64,000 nt of DNA from an uncultured Microbacterium sp. (GTDB lineage Bacteria; Actinomycetota; Actinomycetes; Actinomycetales; Microbacteriaceae), in the NCBI RefSeq assembly GCF_945952435.1, contig NZ_CAMFHZ010000001.1:1-64000 (forward strand), read 5' to 3'. Below the pieces are notes generated by a model that saw nothing but the letters and a program-made list of their open reading frames with translations, had not been told where the DNA came from and made no database searches. Made by a program: the position numbers and the translations under genes. Shown in pieces: positions 33,591 to 41,518 of this stretch (position 1 is its first letter; each line of letters opens with the position of its first letter).

Positions 33591-34528
33591 GCGACACGCA
33601 CCTTCGGGTTGATCCAGCCGAGCACGAGATCGAGCAGGAGGTTGATGATCACGACGAACACGATCGACACGACCGTGATACCCAGCAGCATCGGGATATC
33701 GCCGTTCTGCGAGGACTGGTTCGTGAGCTGGCCGATGCCGGGGAGGCTGAAGATCTGCTCGACCACGATCGCGCCGCTCAGAAGTCCCACGAACATCAGC
33801 GCGATGACCGTGAGCGCGGCGGGAGAGGCGTTGCGCAGGATGTGCAGGTTGACCCTCGTCGCCGAGAGCCCTCTGCTGCGGAGCGTGCGGACCCAGTCCT
33901 GCCTGGTCTGGGCGATCACGGCGTTGCGCAGCTGCTCCGAGACGGCCACCACGCCGCCGAGGGCGAGGGAGACGGCGGGCAGGGTGAGCGATCGGATCCA
34001 CCCCTCGACCGACTGCGCGGGCTGCACGTAGCCGACGGCGGGGAACCACTTCAGCTGCACCGCGAACCACAGCACGAGCACCAGGCTGACCCAGAAGCCG
34101 GGCAGGGCGAACAGCACGACCGACACCCCCTTGAGGATCCGGTCGAACCACGTTCCCGGGCGCAGTCCCGTGATCATGCCGAAGGCGATGCCCAGCACGG
34201 CCGTGAGGAGCGTGGCGAACGTGACGACGGAGAGCGTCACGGGGACCTTGATCGCGAGCTGCGCGCCCACGGGCTGGAAGTTGCGCCAGGAGGATCCGAA
34301 ATCGCCCGTGAGCAGGTGCGAGAACCAGTCCCAGAACTGGACGAGCAGCGGGCGGTCGATGCCGATCTTCGTGGCCAGCGCCGCCTGCTGGGCAGGGCTC
34401 GCGGTGGTGCCGAGCAGGGCGGCGGTCGGATCCTTGATCGCCAGATGGGCGAGGAAGAACGTCGCAACCGACACCACCACGAGCAGCACGACGCCGGAGA
34501 GCAGTCGTTTCGCGGTGAACAGGAGCAT
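33587..34528 (-). CDS. Peptide-type ABC transporter permease (DppB-like)
   Basis: Membrane permease of 313 aa with six predicted helices. The first helix is RLLSGVVLLVVVSVATFFLAHLA, followed by the conserved extracytoplasmic LLGDFGSSW-like segment (LLTGDFGSSWRNFQPV). The EAA loop appears as QDWVRTLRSRGLSATRVNLHILRNA, and FSLPGIGQL is the typical late motif. It would pair with the permease half of the fusion protein. The stop overlaps the start of the fusion gene. Confidence 0.93.
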   Translation of the reverse strand: MLLFTAKRLLSGVVLLVVVSVATFFLAHLAIKDPTAALLGTTASPAQQAALATKIGIDRPLLVQFWDWFSHLLTGDFGSSWRNFQPVGAQLAIKVPVTLSVVTFATLLTAVLGIAFGMITGLRPGTWFDRILKGVSVVLFALPGFWVSLVLVLWFAVQLKWFPAVGYVQPAQSVEGWIRSLTLPAVSLALGGVVAVSEQLRNAVIAQTRQDWVRTLRSRGLSATRVNLHILRNASPAALTVIALMFVGLLSGAIVVEQIFSLPGIGQLTNQSSQNGDIPMLLGITVVSIVFVVIINLLLDLVLGWINPKVRVA

Positions 34529-34547
34529 GGGAGCCTCTCGGGGTGGC

Positions 34548-34640
34548 GGTCGTGGAGCGAGCGGTCCGGGACGACACGCGGCGATCCTGGGGGGAGCCGT
34601 GTGCCGTCCCGGACGCCGTCGGAGTCCTCGCTCGACGACC
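34548..34640. repeat. Nested palindrome between binding-protein and permease genes
   Basis: Outer arms 34548-34561 and 34627-34640 pair at 13 of 14 positions, and inner arms GTCCGGGACG (34564-34573) and CGTCCCGGAC (34605-34614) pair perfectly. The structure lies just after the binding-protein stop on the minus strand and could partly terminate or protect the mRNA so that binding protein exceeds permease. The outer arm (TCCTCGCTCGACGACC) belongs to a repeat family seen also at 37425 and 40381. Confidence 0.7.
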
Positions 34641-34656
34641 GGTCAGGGGGCGGGCG

Positions 34657-36192
34657 TCAGCCCTTGGTGATGTAGCGCAGGGTCGGGAACATCATCCCGA
34701 CGATCGGCTGCACGGTGATGCCGGGAACGCTGTAGAAGGTGTTCTTCGCCTGGTACCAGACCGACCACCACGCCTGGTCGACGAGCGCCTTGTTCAGCTC
34801 CTTGATCGCCGCCGTCTGGTCGGCGCCCTTGGCTTCCTGCACCTTCGCCACGAGCGGCGCGATCACGGCGTTGCTCGCGTAGTCGGGCGCCGGGTTGAAC
34901 CACTGCTTGCTCGTGACCTGGCGCTGCACCGTGGCGACGTCGTTAGCGTCCATGGCCAGGAACGAGATGAACATCGGGTAGTTCGGGGCGTTGGTCTGGT
35001 AATCGGGCATCTGCATGTTGTCCCACGTGACCTTCACGCCGATCGCGTTCAGCGCCTGCTCGGCGGAGGGCTTCCACATCTCGAAGACCGGGGACATCGG
35101 CATGGAGATGCTGAAGCCGTCGGGATAGCCCGCCTGCGAGAGCAGCTCCTTCGCCTTCACGACGTCGTAGGCGTATGTCTTGTTCAGGCCCTTGTCGTTG
35201 ATGTCGCCGCCGTCCGGGAACACCTGGTTCGTCGCGACGCCCGCGCCGTTGCCGACCGCCTTGAGGATCGCCGCGCCGTCGAAGGCGACGTTCAGCGCCT
35301 GCCGGACCTGCACGCTGCCGAGGGGCTTGCTCTTCGCGCCCGTGTGGTCCGTGATGACCAGACCCGCCCAGCCCGAGACCCGGTCGGCGGTGTTCCAGCC
35401 CTGCTGGTCGGCCTGGGCCTGGTTGGCGACATCGCCGTACTCGACGTTGATCTGCCCGCTGAGCATCGCGTTGTGCCGCGCCGTGGCGTCCTGAATCGGG
35501 AAGATGGCGAGGTTCGAGAAGGCGTACGCCTTGGCGTCCCAGTAGTCCTTCACCTTCGTGAAGTGGTACTCGCTGCCCGCCACGCTCTTGGCCGCGTCGA
35601 GCACGTACGGGCCGGATCCGATCGGGTCCTTGCCGAGCGTGCCGGCGGCGATCGCCTTCGGCGACATCACGTAGCTGCGGCCGAGTCCCATGAGGTACAG
35701 GATCGTGTCGTCGCGCTGGGTGAGGGTGAGCTCGACGGTGTGGTCGTCCTTCTTCGTGATCGAGGCGACGTTCGTATAGGCCTCGCCGGAGCGGGCGCCG
35801 GCCTTGAGGTACTCGAGGCTCTTCACGACCGCGTCCGCGTCGACGGGCGTCCCGTCGGAGAACGTCGTGCCGGTGCGGAGGTCGAAGTCGATGGTCTTGT
35901 CGTCGTCGGAGACGGTCCACTTCGTCGCGAGCGCGGGGACGGGCTTGCCGTCCTTGTCGAGGGCGACGAGCGGGTCGTAGACGGCGGACAGGTAGGGTCC
36001 GTCGAAGCCGATGTCGGCGAGGGACGGATCCCAGCTGGTCACATCGAGGAAGTTCCCGATGTTCAGGTCGTCCGGGGCGTTCGCGGCGGCGCCGTCGCTC
36101 GCCTGGGTTCCGGTCGATCCGCCGCCGGAGCACGCGGTGAGGGCGAGCGTCGCGGCCAGGGCCGTGGCGATCGCGAGAGGCAGTCGTTTCAT
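34657..36192 (-). CDS. Peptide-type ABC transporter substrate-binding lipoprotein
   Basis: Extracytoplasmic solute-binding protein of 511 aa, SBP family 5 (DppA/OppA type). The signal peptide ends in a lipobox LALTAC with the lipidated Cys at residue 21, followed by a Gly/Ser/Ala linker. The body has the family stretches YDPLVALDKDGKPVPALATKW, TGTTFSDGTPVDADAVV, IGSGPYVLD and VRQALNVAFD. It was started at 36192 because the upstream in-frame ATG adds a non-signal leader. Family members bind peptides, nickel, opines, sugars or other metabolites, so the ligand is open. The promoter 100 bp upstream carries operator site C. Confidence 0.94.
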   Translation of the reverse strand: MKRLPLAIATALAATLALTACSGGGSTGTQASDGAAANAPDDLNIGNFLDVTSWDPSLADIGFDGPYLSAVYDPLVALDKDGKPVPALATKWTVSDDDKTIDFDLRTGTTFSDGTPVDADAVVKSLEYLKAGARSGEAYTNVASITKKDDHTVELTLTQRDDTILYLMGLGRSYVMSPKAIAAGTLGKDPIGSGPYVLDAAKSVAGSEYHFTKVKDYWDAKAYAFSNLAIFPIQDATARHNAMLSGQINVEYGDVANQAQADQQGWNTADRVSGWAGLVITDHTGAKSKPLGSVQVRQALNVAFDGAAILKAVGNGAGVATNQVFPDGGDINDKGLNKTYAYDVVKAKELLSQAGYPDGFSISMPMSPVFEMWKPSAEQALNAIGVKVTWDNMQMPDYQTNAPNYPMFISFLAMDANDVATVQRQVTSKQWFNPAPDYASNAVIAPLVAKVQEAKGADQTAAIKELNKALVDQAWWSVWYQAKNTFYSVPGITVQPIVGMMFPTLRYITKG

Positions 36193-36296
36193 GGTTCCTT
36201 CTCTCGGTGCGGGTTGAGGGGAAGAAGGTTCGAAGAGGCCGCGGCCGCGCTCGGGGAGGAGTCGCTTCGACGTCACTTCGATGTGTCGTGGCGTTT

Positions 36297-36324
36297 AGTC
36301 TACATGCGTAGAAAACGAGTGCAA
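36297..36324 (-). promoter_or_regulatory. Promoter of the ABC importer operon with operator site C
   Basis: Read on the minus strand, TTGCAC (36324-36319) is followed 16 bp later by TAGACT (36302-36297). The perfect palindrome TCTACGCATGTAGA (36312-36299) fills the spacer and overlaps the -10 box, a classical repressor position. This is the most symmetrical of the four related sites. Confidence 0.7.
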
Positions 36325-36427
36325 GACCTTTCGCTCGCCGGATCCGCCGCTCAGGCGCGGAGGCTTGTCGCAGAGCGCGCCAGGGTTGCCGCCACGCGCA
36401 CGGATCCGCCCGACGCCCCGCGCCGAC

Positions 36428-37384
36428 TCACCAGGCTCCGTCATCGCGCACCCCGTGGTCGACCCTGAGCCCCCGCAGCGCCTCCCGCACCTCGGCGCCA
36501 CGGTCGGCGACGAGCGCGAGCGCGGCATGGTTCTCCTCGAGCTGGGCGATCCGGGACACCCCGACGAGCACGTTCGCGGTCGCCGGATGCGCGAGGCAGA
36601 AGGCCACGCCGAGGGTTGCGGGCGTGACGCCGAACCCCTCGGCGATGCGGGCGACCTCCGGATACAGCGCGAGGATGTGCTCGCGGATCCCGCCGACGTC
36701 CGCGCCGATCTTGCGCTGCGGCATCCGCCCGGTCGCGAGGATCCCGCCCTCGAACACGTCGGAGGCCTGCAGCGCGAGCGTCCCCTCCGCGAAAAGCGAG
36801 CCGTAGGCGACGCCCTCGGCCATCGCGCGCCGCGCGATGCCGTACTTCAGTTGCGCGAACGACGGCCCGACGAGTCCGGCGTCGGCGGCGGCGTCCAGCG
36901 CCGCGCGCGTGTGCTCGATCCGCCAGTTGTTGATCCCCCAGCCTCCGACGAGACCCTCGGCGATGAGCGCGTTCACGTCGGTCACGATCCGCGCGGCGTC
37001 GGGCTCGTCCAAGTAGTCGCCGACGACGAGCGTGTCGAAGCGGTCGAGCCCCGCGCGCTCCAGGCTCTCGACGAGCTGGCCACGGAAGGACTGGTTCGGC
37101 CAGTCCCAGAGCCAGAGCTTGCCGCACAGCACGATCCGGCTGCGCTCGACCCCACTCGCCCGCAGGGCCTCGCCGAACAGGATGTCGGTGCGGGAGTTCT
37201 CCGCATGCGGACCCATGTTGTAGTAGGCGACGTCGAAGAACCCGGCGTCGAGCTCCACGGCGCGGCGGATCATCGCCACGGCGTCGTCGGGGTCCATCCG
37301 ATCCCAGGTGTTCCACGATCCCAGCGCGAGCGGCGGGACGGCGAGCCCACCGAGGGCGCGGTGCGGAAGCGTCGACGCTGACAT
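36428..37384 (-). CDS. Aldo/keto reductase-like protein (copy 1) without the usual active-site His
   Basis: TIM-barrel protein of 318 aa of the aldo/keto reductase superfamily. Asp51 (FFDVAYY), a Tyr at 54/55 and Lys89 (LCGKLWLW) match three members of the Asp-Tyr-Lys-His tetrad. The His normally found at the end of strand 4 is replaced by Gly122 (LVVGDYLDEP). GINNWRIEHT and VLVGVSRIAQLEEN correspond to later barrel motifs. It is a clear paralogue of the gene at 39394, sharing GSW-T-DRMD, the Gly-Asp change and QASD-EGG. It is divergent from the SDR gene and shares its operator region. Confidence 0.85.
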   Translation of the reverse strand: MSASTLPHRALGGLAVPPLALGSWNTWDRMDPDDAVAMIRRAVELDAGFFDVAYYNMGPHAENSRTDILFGEALRASGVERSRIVLCGKLWLWDWPNQSFRGQLVESLERAGLDRFDTLVVGDYLDEPDAARIVTDVNALIAEGLVGGWGINNWRIEHTRAALDAAADAGLVGPSFAQLKYGIARRAMAEGVAYGSLFAEGTLALQASDVFEGGILATGRMPQRKIGADVGGIREHILALYPEVARIAEGFGVTPATLGVAFCLAHPATANVLVGVSRIAQLEENHAALALVADRGAEVREALRGLRVDHGVRDDGAW

Positions 37385-37424
37385 GAGTACTCCTTGCTCT
37401 GAGGGCGCGTCGTCTCGGGCGGCT

Positions 37425-37449
37425 TCGCCGTCCTCGCTCGACGACCGGG
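37425..37449. repeat. Short copy of the GTCCTCGCTCGACGACC repeat family
   Basis: GTCCTCGCTCGACGACCGG at 37430-37448 is identical to 34624-34642 and close to the complement of 40382-40398. Only one arm is present here. Confidence 0.55.
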
Positions 37450-37462
37450 GAGGAACCCCGGG

Positions 37463-37492
37463 TTGCGTTTTTCTATGCTTGTAGAATATAAC
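37463..37492 (+). promoter_or_regulatory. SDR promoter with operator site D
   Basis: TTGCGT (37463-37468) and TATAAC (37487-37492) form a promoter with an 18-bp spacer, and TCTATGCTTGTAGA (37472-37485) lies inside the spacer. A repressor bound here would block RNA polymerase. The same site could serve the divergent aldo/keto reductase gene. Confidence 0.65.
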
Positions 37493-37520
37493 GGAGGAGC
37501 CCCGTCAGAGAGGACGTCCG

Positions 37521-38240
37521 ATGACCGTCTCCCCCCGCCGCATCCTCGTCACCGGAGGAGCCTCCGGCCTCGGTCGCGGCATCGCCGCCGCCTTCCGCGA
37601 GGCCGGAGACGAGGTGATCATCGGCGACGTGAACGCCGAGGCCGCAGCCGCCGTGGCCGCAGAGCTCGGCGCCACCGCCATCGCCCTCGACATCTCGGAT
37701 CCGGCGTCCGTCGCCGCCGCAGGCGCCGCGCTCGGCGGCATCGACGTGCTCGTCAACAACGCCGGCGTCGTGCTCGGCGGCGGCACTCAGCAGGAGGTGC
37801 CCCTCGAGGTCTTCGACGCCGCCGTCGCCGTGAACATCCGCGGCACGTTCCTCATGCTCCGCGAATTCGCGGGGCGCCTGCCCGACGGCGGCGCGATCGT
37901 GAACACCTCGTCGATCGGGGCACGCCAGCCCACGCCGGGCATGGGCCACTACGAGATGACCAAGGCCGCCGTCGACGCGATGACCCGCACCGCCGCGATC
38001 GAGCTGGCCGGACGCCGGATCCGCGTCAACGCCGTGGCGCCCGGCCCGATCCTCACCCCGCTCACCGCCGGCTTCGCGACCGATCCGCAGGCGCGCGCCG
38101 CCTGGGAGGCGCGGATCCCCCTCGGCACGATCGCCGAGGTCGCGCAGGTCGCCCCGCTCGTCGTCTTCCTGGCCTCGCCCGCCGCGAGCCACATCACCGG
38201 CGTCTCCGTCCCCGTCGACGGCGGCCAGCTCCTCGTCTGA
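37521..38240 (+). CDS. Short-chain dehydrogenase/reductase
   Basis: Classical SDR of 239 aa. Cofactor motif TGGASGLGRG (11-20), Asp in GDVNAE suggesting NAD preference, NNAG in VLVNNAGVV, catalytic Ser in VNTSSIGA, and the pair Tyr/Lys in GHYEMTKAAVDA. C-terminal PGPILTPLTAG and ITGVSVPVDGGQLLV are standard. It starts 28 bp after the predicted promoter's -10 box with a GGAGGAGC ribosome site nearby. Alcohol dehydrogenase and aldo/keto reductase genes follow at short spacing, suggesting a set of oxidation/reduction steps on one substrate. Confidence 0.92.
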   Translation: MTVSPRRILVTGGASGLGRGIAAAFREAGDEVIIGDVNAEAAAAVAAELGATAIALDISDPASVAAAGAALGGIDVLVNNAGVVLGGGTQQEVPLEVFDAAVAVNIRGTFLMLREFAGRLPDGGAIVNTSSIGARQPTPGMGHYEMTKAAVDAMTRTAAIELAGRRIRVNAVAPGPILTPLTAGFATDPQARAAWEARIPLGTIAEVAQVAPLVVFLASPAASHITGVSVPVDGGQLLV

Positions 38241-38278
38241 CGCTCCGCGTCGATCTCCCCGATCCGGAAAGGATCCGC

Positions 38279-39379
38279 ATGACCCTCCCCACCACCACCC
38301 GCGCGGCCGTGCTCACCGAGCACGGACAGCCCCTCACCCTGCAGCAGCTGCTCCTGCCCTCGGAGATCGCTCCGGGAGCCGCGCTCGTCCGCATCGCCTG
38401 CGCGACCCTGTGCGGCACGGACATCGAGATCTGGGAGGGCAGGATGACCTTCCCCGGCATGCTGCCGATGGTGCTCGGCCATGAGATGGTCGGCGAGATC
38501 GTCGCCCTCGGCGCGGGCACCGTCGACGCGCTCGGCCGGCCGCTTCACGTCGGCGACCGTATCGGGTGGTCCGAGTCGACCTGCGGTGAGTGCGACGGCT
38601 GCGTCGTGCTGCGCGAGCCGGTGCACTGCTCCCGCCGCGGTTACGGCTTCCTGCAGCGCTCCGACGTGCCGCCGTTCGCCACCGCGGGCCTGTCCGAGTA
38701 CGCCTACGTCACCCCGGGCGCGGCGAAGCTTCTTCTCCCCGACGAGGTCAAGGACACCTGGGCCTCGATGGCCGGGTGCGCGGCGAAGACCGTGCTGCGC
38801 GCATTCGAGCGCGGCGGGCGGATCCGCCCCGGATCCACGGTCGTCGTGCAGGGCGCCGGCGCCCTCGGCATCTTCGCGACCGCCGTGGCGAAGATCGCCG
38901 GTGCCGGGCGCGTGATCACGGTCGGCGCCCCGGCGGCCCGGCTCGAGCTCGCGACACGGTTCGGCGCGGACGCGGTCGTCGACTTCCGCGAGGGCCCCGT
39001 CGTCGCCCAGGTGAAGGAGCTCACGGACGGCCGCGGCGCCGACCACGTGTTCGACTTCGCCGGCGCGCCGAGCGTGGGGCCGGACGCCGTCGGCATGGCC
39101 GCCCCGCGCGGCACCGTCGTGATCGTCGGATCCACGGGCCCCGCCGGAGACGTCTTCCCGCTCAGCACGGTCATGGGCAAGGAGCTCACGATCGTCGGCT
39201 CGCTCAACGGCGACATCGCCGACTACGCCCGCTCGATCGAGTTCTTCCAGGCCTTCGCCGACCGGTTCCCCTGGGACGAGCTCTTCAGCACACCCGTCGG
39301 GCTCGCGCAGGCCTCCGAGAAGATCGCGCACATGCACCGCCTCGACGAGGTCAAGGCCGTCATCGACCCCCGCCTGTGA
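38279..39379 (+). CDS. Zinc-dependent medium-chain alcohol dehydrogenase
   Basis: MDR-family dehydrogenase of 366 aa. Catalytic zinc ligands are Cys in ATLCGTDIEIW and the His-Glu pair in LGHEMVGEI; the structural zinc lobe has four Cys in STCGECDGCVVLREPVHC. The Rossmann motif is VVVQGAGALGIFATAVA and GADAVVDF follows. It resembles sorbitol/threonine-type dehydrogenases more than aryl-alcohol ones, but substrate assignment is not safe. It lies 38 bp after the SDR gene and 14 bp before the second aldo/keto reductase-like gene. Confidence 0.92.
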   Translation: MTLPTTTRAAVLTEHGQPLTLQQLLLPSEIAPGAALVRIACATLCGTDIEIWEGRMTFPGMLPMVLGHEMVGEIVALGAGTVDALGRPLHVGDRIGWSESTCGECDGCVVLREPVHCSRRGYGFLQRSDVPPFATAGLSEYAYVTPGAAKLLLPDEVKDTWASMAGCAAKTVLRAFERGGRIRPGSTVVVQGAGALGIFATAVAKIAGAGRVITVGAPAARLELATRFGADAVVDFREGPVVAQVKELTDGRGADHVFDFAGAPSVGPDAVGMAAPRGTVVIVGSTGPAGDVFPLSTVMGKELTIVGSLNGDIADYARSIEFFQAFADRFPWDELFSTPVGLAQASEKIAHMHRLDEVKAVIDPRL

Positions 39380-39393
39380 AGGAGACCGCGACC

Positions 39394-40365
39394 ATGACCG
39401 ACACCCCCACCGCCGTGCTGCCGCAGCGCGAGATCGGCACGAGCGGGATCCGCGCCTCCCTCTTCTCGCTCGGTTCCTGGCACACATACGACCGCATGGA
39501 CTTCGGCGACGCCACGGCCATGCTCCGCGAGGCCGTCGACCGCGGCGTGAACCTCTTCGACGTCGGCGTCTACACCGGGCCTGGTATGCCGCCCGCGTTC
39601 ACCGACGTCATCTTCAGCGCCATGGTGCGCGCGGCCGGTCTGCGCCGCGACGAATGGCTGCTGTCGTCGAAGCTGTGGCTCGAGGCTTTCGGCGCGGACG
39701 GCTTCCGCCCGCAGCTCGAGAACGCGCTGTTCCGCGTCGGCGCCGAGCACGCGGACCTGGTGATCCTCGGGGATCTCCGCCGCGACGATCTCGACCTGCG
39801 GGATCTCGTGCTCGATCTCGCCGCCCTGAGGGATGCCGGCCTGATCCGCGCGTGGGGGGTGAACAACTGGTCGGCAGGATCCATCCAGTCGCTCATCGAC
39901 CTCGCCGCGGACGAGGGCGTGCCCGGTCCGCAGATCGCGCAGCTCAAGTACAGCGTGTCCCGGCGATCCATCCCGGACGGCGAGCCGTTCGCCCGCCTGT
40001 GGGAGCAGGGGCTCACGCTACAGGCCTCGGACTGCCTCGAGGGCGGGGTACTGGCGGGCAAGGGGAACGGCGACCGGCAGATCGGACGCGATCCCGGTGA
40101 CATCCGGCAGCGGATCGTCGACGACGTTCCGGCGTTCGCGGCGCTCGCCGCCTCGGAGGGCGTCACCCCCGCACAGCTCGGCCTCGCCTTCACGCTCACG
40201 CACCCGGCCCTGACGACCACGCTGTTCGGCGCGTCGAGCCTCGCCCAGCTGCGCGCGAATCTCGACGCCGCCGCGCTCGTCGACCGACTGGGCGCGGCAC
40301 GGCTGCGCGCGCTCGTCGCCCCGTTCTGGGCCGATCGCGACGCGGTCGATCCGGAAGGCCCCTGA
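39394..40365 (+). CDS. Aldo/keto reductase-like protein (copy 2) without the usual active-site His
   Basis: Paralogue (323 aa) of the 36428 gene. Asp56 (LFDVGVY), Tyr60 and Lys93 (LSSKLWLE) are kept, while the tetrad His is Gly126 in LVILGDLRRDD. Other shared segments are GVNNWSAGSIQSL, AQLKYSVSRRSIPDG and LQASDCLEGGVLAGKG. It is the last gene of the SDR-alcohol dehydrogenase run and is followed by a long palindromic repeat. Two diverged copies in one locus suggest either a heteromer or two related substrates. Confidence 0.86.
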   Translation: MTDTPTAVLPQREIGTSGIRASLFSLGSWHTYDRMDFGDATAMLREAVDRGVNLFDVGVYTGPGMPPAFTDVIFSAMVRAAGLRRDEWLLSSKLWLEAFGADGFRPQLENALFRVGAEHADLVILGDLRRDDLDLRDLVLDLAALRDAGLIRAWGVNNWSAGSIQSLIDLAADEGVPGPQIAQLKYSVSRRSIPDGEPFARLWEQGLTLQASDCLEGGVLAGKGNGDRQIGRDPGDIRQRIVDDVPAFAALAASEGVTPAQLGLAFTLTHPALTTTLFGASSLAQLRANLDAAALVDRLGAARLRALVAPFWADRDAVDPEGP

Positions 40366-40380
40366 CCGCTTCACCCCTCG

Positions 40381-40488
40381 GGGTCGTTGAGCGAGGACGC
40401 CGCAGGCGACCGAGACGAAACGCGGCCCCCTCGCAGGATCACTGCGTTTCGTCTCGCGCCGACTCCGCCGGTGCTCGCTCAACGATCC
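40381..40488. repeat. Long imperfect palindrome (about 45-base arms)
   Basis: The left arm begins GGTCGTTGAGCGAGGACGCC and ends GAGACGAAACGCGG; the right arm (to about 40488) is its approximate complement (GCGTTTCGTCTCG ... GCTCGCTCAACGATCC). It sits between the aldo/keto reductase-like gene and the esterase pair. I recall similar GTTGAGCGAG...CGAGACGAAACGC units between genes in other Microbacteriaceae, but this is from memory and unchecked. It may act as a terminator for the upstream genes. Confidence 0.75.
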
Positions 40489-40522
40489 CCTCGAGAAGAT
40501 CTCCCACGAAAGGCAGCACCGC

Positions 40523-41518
40523 ATGACCATCACCGCCGCCGGACACCCGACCGTCGCCCCCAACCCGTTCGACCCGGAGGTCCAGCGGGTGCTCGACGCG
40601 CTCGCCGCGGATCCTCAGCCGCCGCTCACCCGAGACACGCTGCCGCGCGAGGGCGTCGACACGCTCTTCCCGTCGGCCGACGCGGTGATCGCCGGGCGCC
40701 CGATCGACGCCGAGGATCGCCTCATCCCCGGTCCCGAGGGAGCTCCGGAGATCGAGGTCACGGTCTTCCGGCCGCGCGGCGCCGAGAGCACAGTGCTCCC
40801 CGCCTTCCTGAACATCCACGGCGGCGGGCAGATCGTCGGGCATCGCAGCTGGGAGACCGGCCGCGTCGTCGACATCGTGGCCGAGCACGGAGTGGTCGCC
40901 GTCAACGTCGAGTACCGTCTGGCGCCCGAGTACCCCTCCCCCGCCGGTCTCGAGGACTGCTACGCGGCGCTCGTCTGGCTGCACGCGCACGCGGCGGCGC
41001 TCGGGGTGGATCCGGAGCGCATCGTCGTCGGCGGAGGAAGCGCGGGAGGCGGCCTGAGCGCCGGCGTCGCACTGCTCGCGCGGGACCGGAAGGGGCCGCC
41101 GATCGCCGGGCAGCTTCTGCTGTGCCCGATGATCGACAACACGAACACGACGGTGTCGAGCCGCCAGTTCGACGGCATCGGCACCTGGCAGCGGGAGGCC
41201 AATCTGCTCGCGTGGTCCTGCCTGCTCGGGGAGGAGCTCGCCTTCAGCAGCGCCGCGTCCGGGTACGCCGCTCCCGCCCACGCCGCCGATCTGTCCGGCC
41301 TGCCGCCGGCGTACATCGAGGTGGGCGAGGCGGAGATGTTCCGCGACGAGGACACGCAGTACGCCCTGCGGATCTGGGCCACAGGAGGCCAGGCCGAGCT
41401 GCACGTCTGGGCGGGCGGCGCCCACGGCTTCGACATGTACATGCCCGAAGCGGAGATCACCCGCGCCGCGCTCGCCGCCCGCGCGTCATGGCTGCGGCGG
41501 ATCTGGAGCCGGCGATGA
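40523..41518 (+). CDS. HSL-family (type IV) esterase, copy 1
   Basis: Alpha/beta hydrolase of 331 aa of the hormone-sensitive-lipase group. The oxyanion motif is NIHGGG (97-102), nucleophile Ser173 in GGGSAGGGLSA, acid Asp in EMFRDED and His in AGGAHGFD. The N-terminal cap (1-70) is typical. These enzymes cut short-chain or aryl esters and carbamates. It overlaps the next esterase by ATGA. The two copies are related (shared YRLAPE, DCYAALVW, TVSSRQ-DGIG, TGGQAELHVWAGG), so a local duplication is likely. Confidence 0.92.
   Translation: MTITAAGHPTVAPNPFDPEVQRVLDALAADPQPPLTRDTLPREGVDTLFPSADAVIAGRPIDAEDRLIPGPEGAPEIEVTVFRPRGAESTVLPAFLNIHGGGQIVGHRSWETGRVVDIVAEHGVVAVNVEYRLAPEYPSPAGLEDCYAALVWLHAHAAALGVDPERIVVGGGSAGGGLSAGVALLARDRKGPPIAGQLLLCPMIDNTNTTVSSRQFDGIGTWQREANLLAWSCLLGEELAFSSAASGYAAPAHAADLSGLPPAYIEVGEAEMFRDEDTQYALRIWATGGQAELHVWAGGAHGFDMYMPEAEITRAALAARASWLRRIWSRR

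Noticed and set aside
31662..34031. Long plus-strand frame across the peptide importer
   Set aside because: Low-complexity His/Arg/Asp-rich translation opposing intact ABC transporter genes.
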